Part shown: piece after piece, positions 42,960 to 51,995 of the stretch
Position numbering within the stretch: position 1 is the first letter of the stretch
Layout of the letters: each line of letters starts with the position of its first letter
Origin: Oscillospiraceae bacterium
GTDB taxonomy: Bacteria > Bacillota > Clostridia > Oscillospirales > Ruminococcaceae
Direction of reading: 5' to 3'
DNA length: 64,000 nt
Assembly: GCA_018380115.1 (NCBI GenBank)
Contig: JAGZUF010000004.1
Span: 1-64,000 of the forward strand
The notes under the pieces: generated by a model
Database searches by the model: none
What the model saw: only the letters and a program-made list of their open reading frames with translations
Told to the model about the DNA's origin: nothing
Made by a program: the position numbers and the translations under genes

Positions 42960-43241
42960 ATGGTGACGCATATCGTACTTTGGAACCTGAAGGACAAATC
43001 ACAGAAGGCGCAGCAGGGCGGCGAGATGAAACGCAGGCTGGAGGCACTGGTGGGCGTTGTGCCCGGCCTTTTGAGCGCCCAGGCGGGCCCCGGCTTCAAC
43101 GGCTTTGACGTGGGCCTTGTGTGCACGCTGGAGAGCCGCGAGGCACTGGACGCCTATCAGTGCCACCCCGCGCACATGGCCGTGAAGGAGTATGTGCACA
43201 GCGTGATATCCGAGCGCGTATGCTGTGATTTTGAAAACTAA
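42960..43241 (+). CDS. Dabb-domain (stress-responsive A/B barrel) protein
   Basis: 93 residues from ATG 42960, ten bases after AAAAGGAGA; an ATG at 42951 overlapping the dinB stop is too close to that site. Ferredoxin-like dimeric alpha-beta barrel: THIVLWNLKD at the start and the conserved HPAHMAVKEYVHSVI near the end. Dabb proteins are small cytoplasmic dimers, some catalytic. The link to dinB is only positional. Followed by a strong terminator. Confidence 0.85.
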   Translation: MVTHIVLWNLKDKSQKAQQGGEMKRRLEALVGVVPGLLSAQAGPGFNGFDVGLVCTLESREALDAYQCHPAHMAVKEYVHSVISERVCCDFEN

Positions 43242-43254
43242 ACTAAAGGTTTAT

Positions 43255-43300
43255 AAAACCGCCGCGCGGCACCATTTGTTCGGGCCGCGCGGCGGTTTTT
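43255..43300. terminator. Bidirectional terminator between the Dabb gene and trmB
   Basis: CCGCCGCGCGGC pairs with GCCGCGCGGCGG, flanked by AAAA and TTTTTAT. Confidence 0.9.
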
Positions 43301-43303
43301 ATC

Positions 43304-44032
43304 TTATTCCCCTTGTGCCTCTTGCGCCGCCTGCGGCGGCTTTTTCTTTTTGGGCGCAAAATATTCTCCCGGCAGCTTTTTTGCAATAAGCGCCTTGATG
43401 GGAATGCCCATTTCCGTGAACATGGCCTCATGCTCTGTGCGGATATTCCAGGCAGGCTCATCGGCGTGCAGATCGCGCGTCAGCCAGGTGACCGCAAAGC
43501 CCATTTCCTCAAAATAGCCCACAGAATCTTCAAACAGGTCTTCGTCATCGCACTTAAACCACACCTCGCCGCCGTCCACAAGAAAATCGCGGTACTGCTC
43601 CAGTTGGCGCGAATGCGTCAGACGGTGCTTTTTATGGCCTTTTTTGCGGTTCCATGGGTTGCAGAAGTTGATATAAATGCGGCTCACTCTGTCACCCCCA
43701 CCCATCATGCTGCGGATGCGCTCGATGTCGTGCGTGAGGATGCGCACGTTGTCCACCTCGCGGCCCGCCTGCGCATAGGCGCGGTCGATGTTTCGCTTTG
43801 TAAGGATAAGCACCTTTGCCGTGATGTCGATGCCGATATAATTGTTCTCAGGGTGTGCGGCCGCCATCTGGGCCAGAAATTTTCCCTTGCCGCAGCCAAG
43901 CTCCAGCATCAGCGGCTGGGCGGGGCGGGCAAACAGCCCGTTCCATTTTCCCTTATTCTGCATGGGCTCATCCACACAGAAGGGGCAGGCCGCAAGCTCC
44001 GGCCCGGCATAGGGTTTGAAACGCATGCGCAT
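43304..44032 (-). CDS. trmB: tRNA (guanine-N7-)-methyltransferase
   Basis: SAM-dependent Rossmann methyltransferase of 242 residues that makes m7G46 in tRNA. It has the SAM motif LELGCGKGKFLAQMA (about 40-54), then NYIGIDI, INFCNPWNRKKGHKKHRLT (the INFPDPW-type motif) and GEVWFKCDDEDLF. The Lys/Pro-rich tail is unusual. The ATG begins 3 bases after the YitT-like gene stop, so translation is coupled. Confidence 0.93.
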   Translation of the reverse strand: MRMRFKPYAGPELAACPFCVDEPMQNKGKWNGLFARPAQPLMLELGCGKGKFLAQMAAAHPENNYIGIDITAKVLILTKRNIDRAYAQAGREVDNVRILTHDIERIRSMMGGGDRVSRIYINFCNPWNRKKGHKKHRLTHSRQLEQYRDFLVDGGEVWFKCDDEDLFEDSVGYFEEMGFAVTWLTRDLHADEPAWNIRTEHEAMFTEMGIPIKALIAKKLPGEYFAPKKKKPPQAAQEAQGE

Positions 44033-44035
44033 AGC

Positions 44036-44653
44036 TCAACCATCCTTTTGTACGGTTTTGTTTTTCCCGATATTCTGTACAAGGCCGATTAACTGGCCGC
44101 TCAGCAGCACAGTGAGCAGGGAATAGCCCAGCCGCGGCAGCGGGATATAACTGGCCGAGAGCGCCAGCACCACAAGGTCGCTTGCCAGGTAAGCCCACTG
44201 GATGTTCCACTTTGTCAGCCTGCAGATGCTCATGGCCAGGGCGTCATCCCCGCCGGGTGCGCCGCCGGCGCGCACCGCCAGCCCCACGCCGACACCCACA
44301 AAACACGCGCCTGCCAGCGCAGCAACAAGCGGGTGCTGTGCAAGGCCCGGCCATAAAGGCGGAAACTGCTCTACCAATGCATAAAACACGGAAAAGCCGC
44401 CGCCAGCCACAATGGAATAGACAATAAAGCTTTTGCCCAGCAGCCGCCAGCCCAGCGCATAGCATGCGGCATTCATCACGAAGCCGGACACCGAGGGCGA
44501 AATGCCGAACCAATGGTGCAAAAGCAACGTCATGCCAAGCACACCGCCCTCCGTAACGCCGCTGAGGGAGTGGATGTGGTACAGGCCGAACGCCAGAATA
44601 CCACTGCCCAGCAGCGCCATGGCGCATTCCTTCGGCCGAATGAGGGAACGCAA
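44036..44653 (-). CDS. YitT/YczE-like membrane protein
   Basis: 205 residues from TTG 44653 (AAGGAG eight bases upstream). Five membrane helices of the YitT (DUF161) type: GITEGG-like VTEGGVLGMTLLLHHWFGISPS, then GWRLLGKSF and the loop GGAPGGDDALAM. The C-terminal DUF2179 domain of full-length YitT proteins is missing, so this is the short form. Function unknown. Co-transcribed with trmB. Confidence 0.85.
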   Translation of the reverse strand: MRSLIRPKECAMALLGSGILAFGLYHIHSLSGVTEGGVLGMTLLLHHWFGISPSVSGFVMNAACYALGWRLLGKSFIVYSIVAGGGFSVFYALVEQFPPLWPGLAQHPLVAALAGACFVGVGVGLAVRAGGAPGGDDALAMSICRLTKWNIQWAYLASDLVVLALSASYIPLPRLGYSLLTVLLSGQLIGLVQNIGKNKTVQKDG

Positions 44654-45067
44654 AATAACAACTCCTTATCTTCATTTTCCGCCAAAAAGCAGCATAATAT
44701 TGATTATTATATCAGAAACTGCGCCGCAGGGGAAGGCCGCTCAGGTCTCGCCGCTTTTATTTTCAAACTCTGCCCTAAAAGGCGCATTGATGCAAGAGGA
44801 CATCGGTTTTTGCCGGCGGGTTTGGCGCCTGACACACGCAAAAAGCCCGGCCAAAACTGCCCAGCCCCCTAAAGCGGCAATTTTTGATGCAGCGCAGGGA
44901 TGCCTTCCGCAGGCAGCCTTTGCAGCTGTCGGAGAAATATGAAGAAGCTATGCGCAAAAATTATCTTCCCCGGGCAACACTTTCTTGCGGCAACACGCCT
45001 GATATGGGCGTTTTTTATAAATTCACTTCTGCAAAATTGGTAAAAATCACACTTTTTTTGCAACCTA

Positions 45068-45096
45068 TTGACTTTTCATTATGCAGGAATTATGAT
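45068..45096 (+). promoter_or_regulatory. Sigma-A promoter of the accessory operon
   Basis: TTGACT (45068-45073), exactly 17 bases, TATGAT (45091-45096). The start point is expected near 45103, at the left edge of the 12-bp inverted repeat. Confidence 0.85.
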
Positions 45097-45103
45097 GAAA
45101 CTA

Positions 45104-45130
45104 CACTTTTTACGGATTCCGTAAAAAGTG
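45104..45130 (+). promoter_or_regulatory. Operator: perfect 12-bp inverted repeat
   Basis: CACTTTTTACGG (45104-45115) and CCGTAAAAAGTG (45119-45130) are separated by ATT. Placed right at the start point of the operon, 20 bases ahead of the regulator's ATG, it is the obvious site for negative autoregulation by the ROK-type protein. Confidence 0.8.
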
Positions 45131-45149
45131 GCGAAGGGATGTCGATGCC

Positions 45150-46100
45150 ATGGCTGACAAGCTGGATTATCAAAACCGGAGGCTGTTGCTGCTGCGTCTT
45201 CTGGATTATCGGAACGCTACCAAGCAGAACCTTGTCCAATGGACAGGGCTGAGCAACACAACGGTTTCCGACACCATCAATGCCATGCTGAAAACCGGGT
45301 TTGTACATACGGACGGCATGCAGAAATCCATAGGCGGGCGCCGGTCTGTCATCTATTCCATCAACGGCAGGTACGGCCAGTTTGCAGGCATAGAGCTATA
45401 CGCGCAGGGCGTGCGTATGGCGCTGTGCGATGCCGAAGGGCATATCGAAAAAACCTTTCATGTGCAGCGCCTGCCGCAAGAGCTGCCCATCGCGCTTTTG
45501 TACAGGGCAATAGACATACTTCTGGAGCAGCCGGAAGCCTCCAATGTCCTCGCCTTAGGCATTGGCATTGAGGGCGAGATTGACCATTCCACACAGACTG
45601 TGCTGAAAAGCGATACGCTTGGCTGGCAGAATGTGCCACTGAAAGAGATAGTTGAACGCCGCATTTATCTTCCCGTTTTTATTGACAGTGCGGTAAACGG
45701 GCAGGTGTCACTTCGCAAGTATACAGAGGGAGAGCGATGCCCGGCACACTTTATGGTGATAAATGGGCAGTTCCCCTCCAAAGCGGCCCTCTGCATAGAC
45801 GGCCATTTGTGCCGTGGGCAGGGAAGCCGCTGCGGTTCAGCTGCAGGTTTTTCGGCCCTGGCCGGGCAGGCCGCACATACGTTACATACGCTCGGCTTAG
45901 AGAAAGTATGGGTAGCCTGCCGGTGCGAAGCTCAAATGAAAGAGGCAGAGCGCCTTCTCTGCCCATGCAGCAGCGCAGACATCTGCATCCATTTGGCCGG
46001 CCCGGAAGAGCTTGCCTGGGGAATGGCACTGGATGCAGAAACCAAATGGTTTGGCACCATTTATTTTTGCGCGCAGAACCCTATCAGCCCTCCGCTGTAA
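45150..46100 (+). CDS. Degenerate ROK-family transcription regulator
   Basis: 316 residues: N-terminal winged helix (NRRLLLLRLLDYRNATKQNLVQWTGLSNTTVSDTINAML, about 9-48) and a ROK-like domain from about 75. The ATP phosphate loop is lost (FAGIELYAQGVRM where DxGGT is expected). The zinc motif of ROK proteins (CxCGxxGCxE) is reduced to GQGSRCGSAAG, and the protein is shorter than the usual 380-400. So it is a sensor and not a kinase. It probably represses its own operon through the adjacent inverted repeat. Confidence 0.85.
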   Translation: MADKLDYQNRRLLLLRLLDYRNATKQNLVQWTGLSNTTVSDTINAMLKTGFVHTDGMQKSIGGRRSVIYSINGRYGQFAGIELYAQGVRMALCDAEGHIEKTFHVQRLPQELPIALLYRAIDILLEQPEASNVLALGIGIEGEIDHSTQTVLKSDTLGWQNVPLKEIVERRIYLPVFIDSAVNGQVSLRKYTEGERCPAHFMVINGQFPSKAALCIDGHLCRGQGSRCGSAAGFSALAGQAAHTLHTLGLEKVWVACRCEAQMKEAERLLCPCSSADICIHLAGPEELAWGMALDAETKWFGTIYFCAQNPISPPL

Positions 46101-46173
46101 GGCAGCGGTTTTTGTCCGCGGGGCTCCGCCCCCAAATTTTTCAATCAAGCACCAATAGAAGGAGGAAAAACAC

Positions 46174-47496
46174 ATGACCGTAGCATTGATCGTGCTTGTG
46201 TTCATCGTGCTGTGCGCGCTGATGTACACAAAAAAAATGAACGCAATGTTTGCCCTTCCCATCATGGCCCTGCTAATTGCTATTATTGCAGGCATTCCCT
46301 GGGCAGACACCGTAGAGGGTGAGGCCACTGTGGCCGGCATCCAGTCGCTTCTGTTCATCAATGGGCCCCTGCGCCTGGGCTCCACCATTATCACCTTTAT
46401 CTTCGGCGCCATCCTGTCGCAGCAGGTAAAAAATGCGGGCATCGCCGAAACTCTGGTGCGCAAGGTGTCTGAAATGGCGGGCGACAGGCCGCTTATCCTA
46501 AGCCTTGCGCTGTACATCGTTCTCTCGCTGCTGTACACTACCCTGGGCGGGCTGGGCTCTATCATGATGCTGGGATCCATCGTGCTTCCCATCATGATCA
46601 GCCTTGGCATCACGCCGCTGGCGGCCGGCTGTATTCTGCTGTTTTCTGTAAGCGTAGGCGGCGTATTCAACCTGACCAACTGGAGCCTTTACATCGACAC
46701 GCTGGGGCTCTCTGTGGAAACCGTGCGCAGCTTTGCATGGTTCGCCGGTGCTATTTTTGGGCTGGCTGGCGCGCTGTTCTGCATTGTGGAGGTAAAGTTC
46801 GGCGGGTTTAAAGGGCTGTTCAAAAAGCAGGCGCGGCCTGCGAAAAAAGTAGCATGGCCCATGCCGGCCCAAGACGAGGCCGCCAAAGCACCGAAGGTAC
46901 ACTGGTATGCCATGCTCACCCCGCTGGTCCCGCTGGTTGCCGTGCTTGGCTTCGGGCTGGACATTAATGTGGGCTTCGTGCTGGCCATCGTCTACTGCTT
47001 CTTCACCACGCTGCGCAAGGGCAGCCTGCAGCGCCTGAGCAAGGCCGTTACAGAGGGCATCTCCAACTCGGCCGGCGCCATTTTCCTGCTGATTGGCATC
47101 GGCATGCTGCTGGTGGTGGTAATGGACGCGCGCGTCTCTGCCATTCTTGGGCCGGCAATGGCCGCCATTCTGCCTGGCACTGCAATTACCTTTGTGGTGT
47201 TCTTCTCTGTTTTGGCGCCGCTGTCGCTGTACCGCGGCCCGCTGAATATCTGGGGCCTTGGCCTGGGCCTGGCCAGCGTTATGGTGAGCACCGGGAAACT
47301 GGGCGCTACCAGCATCATGGCGGCCCTGATGACCACAGGCCAGATTCAGGGTGTATGCGACCCCACCAACACCCAGAACGTGTGGACGGCCTCTGCCACG
47401 GGCACAGATGTGAACGACATTATGAAAAAAACGCTTCCCTATGTATGGGGCGGCGTTGTGGTGGGCCTGGTCGTAGCCGCCTTCCTGTATTTCTAA
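46174..47496 (+). CDS. Ion-coupled carboxylate carrier of the CitMHS/IT superfamily
   Basis: 440 residues and about 12 helices, with a GGLGSIMMLGSIVLPIMISLGITPLAAG segment (half-helix hairpin of ion-transporter superfamily proteins) and PTNTQNVWTASATGTDVND near the C-terminus, close to citrate/H+ symporter-like carriers. Ribosome site AAGGAGG is followed closely by the ATG. Second gene of the operon, so it probably imports the compound processed by the later genes. The substrate may be a hydroxy acid or lactam; this is inference. Confidence 0.8.
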   Translation: MTVALIVLVFIVLCALMYTKKMNAMFALPIMALLIAIIAGIPWADTVEGEATVAGIQSLLFINGPLRLGSTIITFIFGAILSQQVKNAGIAETLVRKVSEMAGDRPLILSLALYIVLSLLYTTLGGLGSIMMLGSIVLPIMISLGITPLAAGCILLFSVSVGGVFNLTNWSLYIDTLGLSVETVRSFAWFAGAIFGLAGALFCIVEVKFGGFKGLFKKQARPAKKVAWPMPAQDEAAKAPKVHWYAMLTPLVPLVAVLGFGLDINVGFVLAIVYCFFTTLRKGSLQRLSKAVTEGISNSAGAIFLLIGIGMLLVVVMDARVSAILGPAMAAILPGTAITFVVFFSVLAPLSLYRGPLNIWGLGLGLASVMVSTGKLGATSIMAALMTTGQIQGVCDPTNTQNVWTASATGTDVNDIMKKTLPYVWGGVVVGLVVAAFLYF

Positions 47497-47515
47497 ATCA
47501 TTGAAAACTGTAAGC

Positions 47516-47544
47516 CCGGGGAAGCCAGCTTCTGGCTTCCCCGG
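47516..47544 (+). terminator. Intercistronic hairpin between carrier and HyuA-like gene
   Basis: A 13-bp stem (47516-47528 with 47532-47544) is perfectly paired around a CTT loop. No T-tract follows, so it more likely tunes mRNA stability or partial read-through than stops transcription. Confidence 0.6.
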
Positions 47545-47590
47545 ACGTCTGCAGGGCGAAATGGACCTGCCGGCAAAGAAAGGAACCATT

Positions 47591-49753
47591 ATGCAAAAAA
47601 GAAAGATCCGGATAGGCATTGACGTGGGGGGCACCTTCACACATGCCGTGGCGCTCGATCATCAAAGCTATCAGGTGATTGCGCACGCCGTAACGCCCAC
47701 AACGCACTCTTCGCAGTATTCTGTTTCCGAGGGCATCATCAAAACATTTCAGGATGTGCTGCAGCAAACAGGCGTCGCGCCGGAGGATGTTGTTTTCGTG
47801 GCGCACAGCACCACGCAGGCCACAAACGCCCTGCTGGAGGGCGATGTTGCAAAAGTGGGCATCATCGGCATGGGCCGCGGTGTAGAGGCCCTGAAGGCCA
47901 AGGCTGATACCGCCATTGCCGATATTCCCTTAAGTGAAAACAAGGCGCTTCACACCGCCTGCGCATTTCTGAGCACCGACCCCAAAGACTTTACAGACGA
48001 GGGTATCTGCCGCACAGTAGAAGCGCTGCGCAGCCAGGGCTGCCGCGTCATCGTGGCCAGCGAGGCTTTCGGCGTAGATGACCCGCGCCGCGAAGATGCC
48101 GTGACGGGCGCCGCCCAGCGGCTGGGCCTGCCTGCAACTGCCAGCCATGAGATAAGCCAGCTGTACGGCCTGAAGGTGCGAACCCGAACGGCCGTAATCA
48201 ACGCCAGCATCCTGCCTAAAATGACACAGACGGCTGACATGACAAACGAAAGCATCCAAAGCAGCGGCATCACGGCGCCTTTGATGATCATGCGCAGCGA
48301 CGGCGGCGTTATGGACATCGGCCAGATGCGAAAGCGCCCCATTTTGACGCTTTTGTCAGGCCCTGCTGCCGGTATTGCTGCAGCTTTAATGTACGCCAAT
48401 GTTTCAGACGGCATTTTCCTGGAGGTTGGCGGCACAAGCACGGATATTTCCGTAATCCACAACGGCAAGGCCATGGTGAAAAGCGCCAATGTCGGCGGCC
48501 ACAGCACTTTCCTGAAAACGCTGGATTCGCGCACCGTCGGCATCGGCGGCGGCTCGATGGTTCGTCTGGATGAAGATGGCCGCATCCGGGATGTGGGGCC
48601 CCGCTCGGCACATATTGCCGGCCTGGAATATCTGGCGTTTGCCTCTTCGGAAGAGCTGAAGGGGGCCAAACCTTCGCTTATTTCCCCCATGGAGGGCGAT
48701 GCACCGGATCATCTTGTGATGGAAAACCCCGCCGGAAAGCGCTTTGCCGTAACACTTACCGATGCTGCCATAATGGCAGGCATGGTGCGGGAAGGCGACT
48801 ACGCCTTCGGAAATCTGGAAAACGTGCAGCAGTGTTTTTCCCTTCTGGGGCAGCAATACGGCCAGGAGCCGAAGGCTTTTGCCGAGGCCATTCTGGATAA
48901 AGCCGTGCAGCGGGTGGATGAAACTGTGCAGACCATGCTGCAGGACTATCAGCTGGACCCTCAGCTTTTAAGCCTGGTGGGCGGAGGCGGAGGCTGCACT
49001 GCCGTTGTGCCGTGGCTGAGCCGTAAAAACGGCATCCGCTATATGATTGCGGAAAAGGCTGAGGTGATATCTGCCATCGGTGCCGCAATGGCCATGCTGC
49101 GGGACACTGTAGCCCGCACCGTGATAGACCCCTCCCCTGAAGATATCGCCGCCATCCGGCGCCAGGCCATGGACAGCCTGATTGCCATGGGCGCTGCCCC
49201 CGGCAGCATCGAAGTACAGATGGAGATTGACCGGCAGAAGAACATCGTGTCGGCTACCGCCACCGGCAGCCTGCAGATGGAACAGCAGGAGCTTGGCCTT
49301 GGCAAGGCCACCCCGGAAGAGCTGGAGCGCGTGGCCTGCGAGTCTTTGAAGGCAGAGCCCGTCCAGATAAAGCTTGCCGGGCAGACAGAGGGCTTGTATA
49401 TTTTTTCCGCCGTGCGCACATCCAAAAAGCTGTTTGGGCTTTTGCGCAGTGAAAAGCACGATTTCCGCGTGCTGGACAGCCGCGGAGTGGTAAAGCTGCA
49501 AATTAACGACGGCCAGCTCCTGCGCACCTGCGCCGGACGTTTCGCCTCAGATATGGACGCATTCCTGCAAAACGTCTCCAGCTACAACGACGCCGGGCAA
49601 ATTCTTCCAGAGGTGTTTGTTCTGCACGGCAGCCGCATTGCAGACCTTTCTTCCGTCCTTGTCCACGACCAGGTAATGCAGCTTGCCGGGCTGGAATTGG
49701 AGGGGGCCTCCCCCGATATGCCGGTTTGCGTACTGGTTCACCCGCGAAAATAA
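47591..49753 (+). CDS. HyuA-like hydantoinase/oxoprolinase family ATPase
   Basis: 720 residues from ATG 47591. N-terminal actin-fold ATPase begins GIDVGGTFTHAVALD (about 9-23), and the second phosphate loop GGTSTDISVIHNGK lies near 285. HyuA-type proteins split cyclic imide or lactam rings (hydantoins, 5-oxoproline) with ATP, usually with a HyuB partner, which is absent. After about residue 520 the sequence is a distinct C-terminal region that I do not recognise. Probably a ring-opening or activating step in the operon's pathway. Confidence 0.85.
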   Translation: MQKRKIRIGIDVGGTFTHAVALDHQSYQVIAHAVTPTTHSSQYSVSEGIIKTFQDVLQQTGVAPEDVVFVAHSTTQATNALLEGDVAKVGIIGMGRGVEALKAKADTAIADIPLSENKALHTACAFLSTDPKDFTDEGICRTVEALRSQGCRVIVASEAFGVDDPRREDAVTGAAQRLGLPATASHEISQLYGLKVRTRTAVINASILPKMTQTADMTNESIQSSGITAPLMIMRSDGGVMDIGQMRKRPILTLLSGPAAGIAAALMYANVSDGIFLEVGGTSTDISVIHNGKAMVKSANVGGHSTFLKTLDSRTVGIGGGSMVRLDEDGRIRDVGPRSAHIAGLEYLAFASSEELKGAKPSLISPMEGDAPDHLVMENPAGKRFAVTLTDAAIMAGMVREGDYAFGNLENVQQCFSLLGQQYGQEPKAFAEAILDKAVQRVDETVQTMLQDYQLDPQLLSLVGGGGGCTAVVPWLSRKNGIRYMIAEKAEVISAIGAAMAMLRDTVARTVIDPSPEDIAAIRRQAMDSLIAMGAAPGSIEVQMEIDRQKNIVSATATGSLQMEQQELGLGKATPEELERVACESLKAEPVQIKLAGQTEGLYIFSAVRTSKKLFGLLRSEKHDFRVLDSRGVVKLQINDGQLLRTCAGRFASDMDAFLQNVSSYNDAGQILPEVFVLHGSRIADLSSVLVHDQVMQLAGLELEGASPDMPVCVLVHPRK

Positions 49754-49821
49754 AAGCGGCCGCCGCATGGCGTTATACGCAGTTTTGTATCATACAGATT
49801 TTCTGTTGGAAGGAGAACAAG

Positions 49822-50520
49822 ATGGATAAGTTCAGACAAATGCTGAAAGAAGAGCGCTTCCCGCTGGTGATGAGCCTGCCCCGCAACGACCCCGCGCTGG
49901 CGCGTGCCGCGTGGGAGAACGGTGCGGACGTTGTGAAGATTCATATCAATGTAAAGCATCATGCCAGCCAGACGCTGTTTGGCAGCTTTGAAGAAGAGCG
50001 CGGCGCCATTGAGGCCATGCTGGCCGAGGCAAAGGGCCCTATGGGAATCGTGCTTGGCGCAGACTGCTGCGCAGCCGAACGCTCACTTCCCCAAGCCGTG
50101 GCCTATGGGTTTGACTTTTTATCGTTGTACGGCCACCATGCCAGCCCCAGCGTGCTGTCAGCCGCCGGTATCTCTAAAATGATTGCGCCGGACTACACCT
50201 GGGCCGACTGGGAAATCGAGGGCCTGCAGGAAACAGGCGCCGATATTCTGGAAGCATCTGTCATGCACCCGGACAGCTACGGCCAGCCGCTTTCCGGGCG
50301 CGAACTCATCCGTTACAGGCATTTGGCCCGCCTGAGCCCGCTTCCCATTGTAGTTCCCACACAGCGCGCAGTCCGGCCGGACGAAGTTTGCGCGCTGCGC
50401 GCCTGCGGGGTGTCCGGGCTGATGATAGGCGCCGTTGTAACCGGGAAAGACGCCTGCAGCATCGGCAGCGCAGTGGCCGCGTTCCGCAAAAGCATTGATG
50501 AAATGAGGAAGCGGCCGTGA
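49822..50520 (+). CDS. TIM-barrel-type protein, unknown specificity
   Basis: 232 residues with a strand-helix rhythm: PLVMSLPRNDPALARAAWENGADVVKIHI at the start, GIVLGADCC in the middle, and VSGLMIGAVVTGKD near the end. The last resembles the phosphate-binding loop of barrel enzymes such as NanE or TrpF, with the ADVVKIHI strand typical of the group. No exact family is recognised. ATG 49822 has GGAAGGAGA upstream. It is followed by the DUF4127 gene with a GTGA overlap, so the two are coupled. Confidence 0.7.
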   Translation: MDKFRQMLKEERFPLVMSLPRNDPALARAAWENGADVVKIHINVKHHASQTLFGSFEEERGAIEAMLAEAKGPMGIVLGADCCAAERSLPQAVAYGFDFLSLYGHHASPSVLSAAGISKMIAPDYTWADWEIEGLQETGADILEASVMHPDSYGQPLSGRELIRYRHLARLSPLPIVVPTQRAVRPDEVCALRACGVSGLMIGAVVTGKDACSIGSAVAAFRKSIDEMRKRP

Positions 50521-51995
50521 AGCTTGTAATTCTTCCGCTGGACAGCCGTCCCTGCACGCGTGAATTTCCTGCACAGCTTGCGCAAAGTGCCGGAATTTCC
50601 GCATGCGTTCCTCCCCTTGAGGTGATGGACTGGTACCGTACCCCTTCTGATTTTTGCCGCATTGCCGCATGGCTGGAGGAGGCCTGCGCCGGGGCAGGCG
50701 CCCTTATCTGCTCGCTTGACCAGCTTGCCTACGGCGGCCTGCTTGCCTCGCGCTGCATGGAGGTACCAGAGACTCAGGCCCTGCGCCGGGCTGCTTTCCT
50801 GCGCCGCCTCAAGCAAAAATACCCCGCGCTGGATATCTACCTCTCAAGCGTTATCATGCGCACTACGGTAAGCACACTGAAACAGGAAGATCAGGTGTGG
50901 TGGGAAAAGGTAGCGCTGTATTCCCAGCTTGCCGCACAGCCAGGCTGCGAGGCGGCGCGCCGCCTCGCGCAGCTGGAGGCGCAGATTCCGTCCCATGTGC
51001 TGCAAACCTTTCTGGCTGCGCGCGGCAGAAACCATCAGGTCAACCGGGAAGCTGTAGCTCTTCTTGCCGAAGGCATTGTAAAGCAGGTATGCTTTCTTCA
51101 GGAGGATTCCGCCCCACAGGGGATGCACCGTGCAGAACAGCAACAGCTTCAGGCGCTTGCAGAAGCACAGGGCGTGTCGGAGCAGGTCAGCATCCACTGC
51201 GGAACAGATGAATGCGCCTGCGCGCTTGTGGGCTGCCTGGCCGCACAGCGCCAGGCCGGGGGGCCCGCCCTGCGCCTATATGTGGAGTGGCTGGCCGGGG
51301 ATATGCAGTTCACTGCACGCTATGAAGACCGGCCTTTTGCCGAAAACCTGGATGCTTACCTGAAAACCTGCCGCATCATGCGTGTGCAGAGCCCGAAGGA
51401 TGCCCAGGCGGTGCTTGCCGTCTATGCGCCCAGTGGCCCGCAAATGGACCTGGCCATGGCGCCGGAGGATGCCGTCTGCGCCTATACGCCCGGCCAGCTG
51501 GGCAACATAGCGGAACGTCTGCAGGCTCTTATGGATACGGGCCTTCCCACTGGCCTTTTGGACGTTTATCACGCCAACGGCGGCGAAAGCAGCCTTCTGC
51601 GCCTTGCCGCACAAAACGGCCTTCTGGCGCGCCTTGCCGCATATGCCGGATGGAATACAGCATGCAATTCACTTGGCACCATTCTGGGGCAGCTTCTTGC
51701 CGCAGGCGCCGGGGCTTCACCCGCCGCTCTTGCAGCTTTTACTCAAGAGCGCCTGCTGGACGATTGGGTCTATCAGGCTATTGTGCGCCCCCGGTGGAAC
51801 AGGGAACTTCGGGCCGCGGGCACAGATATTTGGGTCCTGCAGGACGTGCCGGGCGCCAACGCCCGCCTGCAACAGCTGATGGAACTTACCCCTGAAACAC
51901 GCCTTGTGTGTAGCAGGCCGTTCCTCGCGCAGCTGTGCTGGCCGCGCACCTTTGAAGCCAGCATTACGATATGCAAGGAAGGAGAATCCGTATGA
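50517..51995 (+). CDS. DUF4127 family protein
   Basis: 492 residues from GTG 50517, which overlaps the previous stop (GTGA). Family features: LVILPLDSRPCTREFP at the N-terminus, SLDQLAYGGLLASR near 65-78, then PALDIYLSSVIMRT, and VYHANGGESSLLRL. I recognise DUF4127, a set of cytoplasmic proteins with no established reaction. Fourth of the five enzyme-type genes of the operon; its conserved Asp/Arg/His segments suggest an enzyme. Confidence 0.85.
   Translation: MKLVILPLDSRPCTREFPAQLAQSAGISACVPPLEVMDWYRTPSDFCRIAAWLEEACAGAGALICSLDQLAYGGLLASRCMEVPETQALRRAAFLRRLKQKYPALDIYLSSVIMRTTVSTLKQEDQVWWEKVALYSQLAAQPGCEAARRLAQLEAQIPSHVLQTFLAARGRNHQVNREAVALLAEGIVKQVCFLQEDSAPQGMHRAEQQQLQALAEAQGVSEQVSIHCGTDECACALVGCLAAQRQAGGPALRLYVEWLAGDMQFTARYEDRPFAENLDAYLKTCRIMRVQSPKDAQAVLAVYAPSGPQMDLAMAPEDAVCAYTPGQLGNIAERLQALMDTGLPTGLLDVYHANGGESSLLRLAAQNGLLARLAAYAGWNTACNSLGTILGQLLAAGAGASPAALAAFTQERLLDDWVYQAIVRPRWNRELRAAGTDIWVLQDVPGANARLQQLMELTPETRLVCSRPFLAQLCWPRTFEASITICKEGESV

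Larger units (their letters stand above)
44654..45149. other. 496-bp gene-free region left of the accessory operon
   Basis: It holds the leader of the YitT-like gene (with TATAAT on the minus strand near 44707-44712) and the promoter/operator of the ROK-type regulator. In between (44760-45050) no coding signal was found; the composition falls to AT-rich towards 45100, unlike the GC-rich genes around it. Confidence 0.6.

Noticed and set aside
44654..45149. Missing 5' half of the RNHCP gene on the left side of the accessory operon
   Set aside because: A short plausible start (ATG 44788) gives only FCRRVW-like sequence without the CxxC pair or a match to the remnant; no convincing other half.
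45150..46100. Functional sugar kinase (glucokinase-like ROK)
   Set aside because: The ATP loop and the zinc motif are lost and an N-terminal DNA-binding domain is present.
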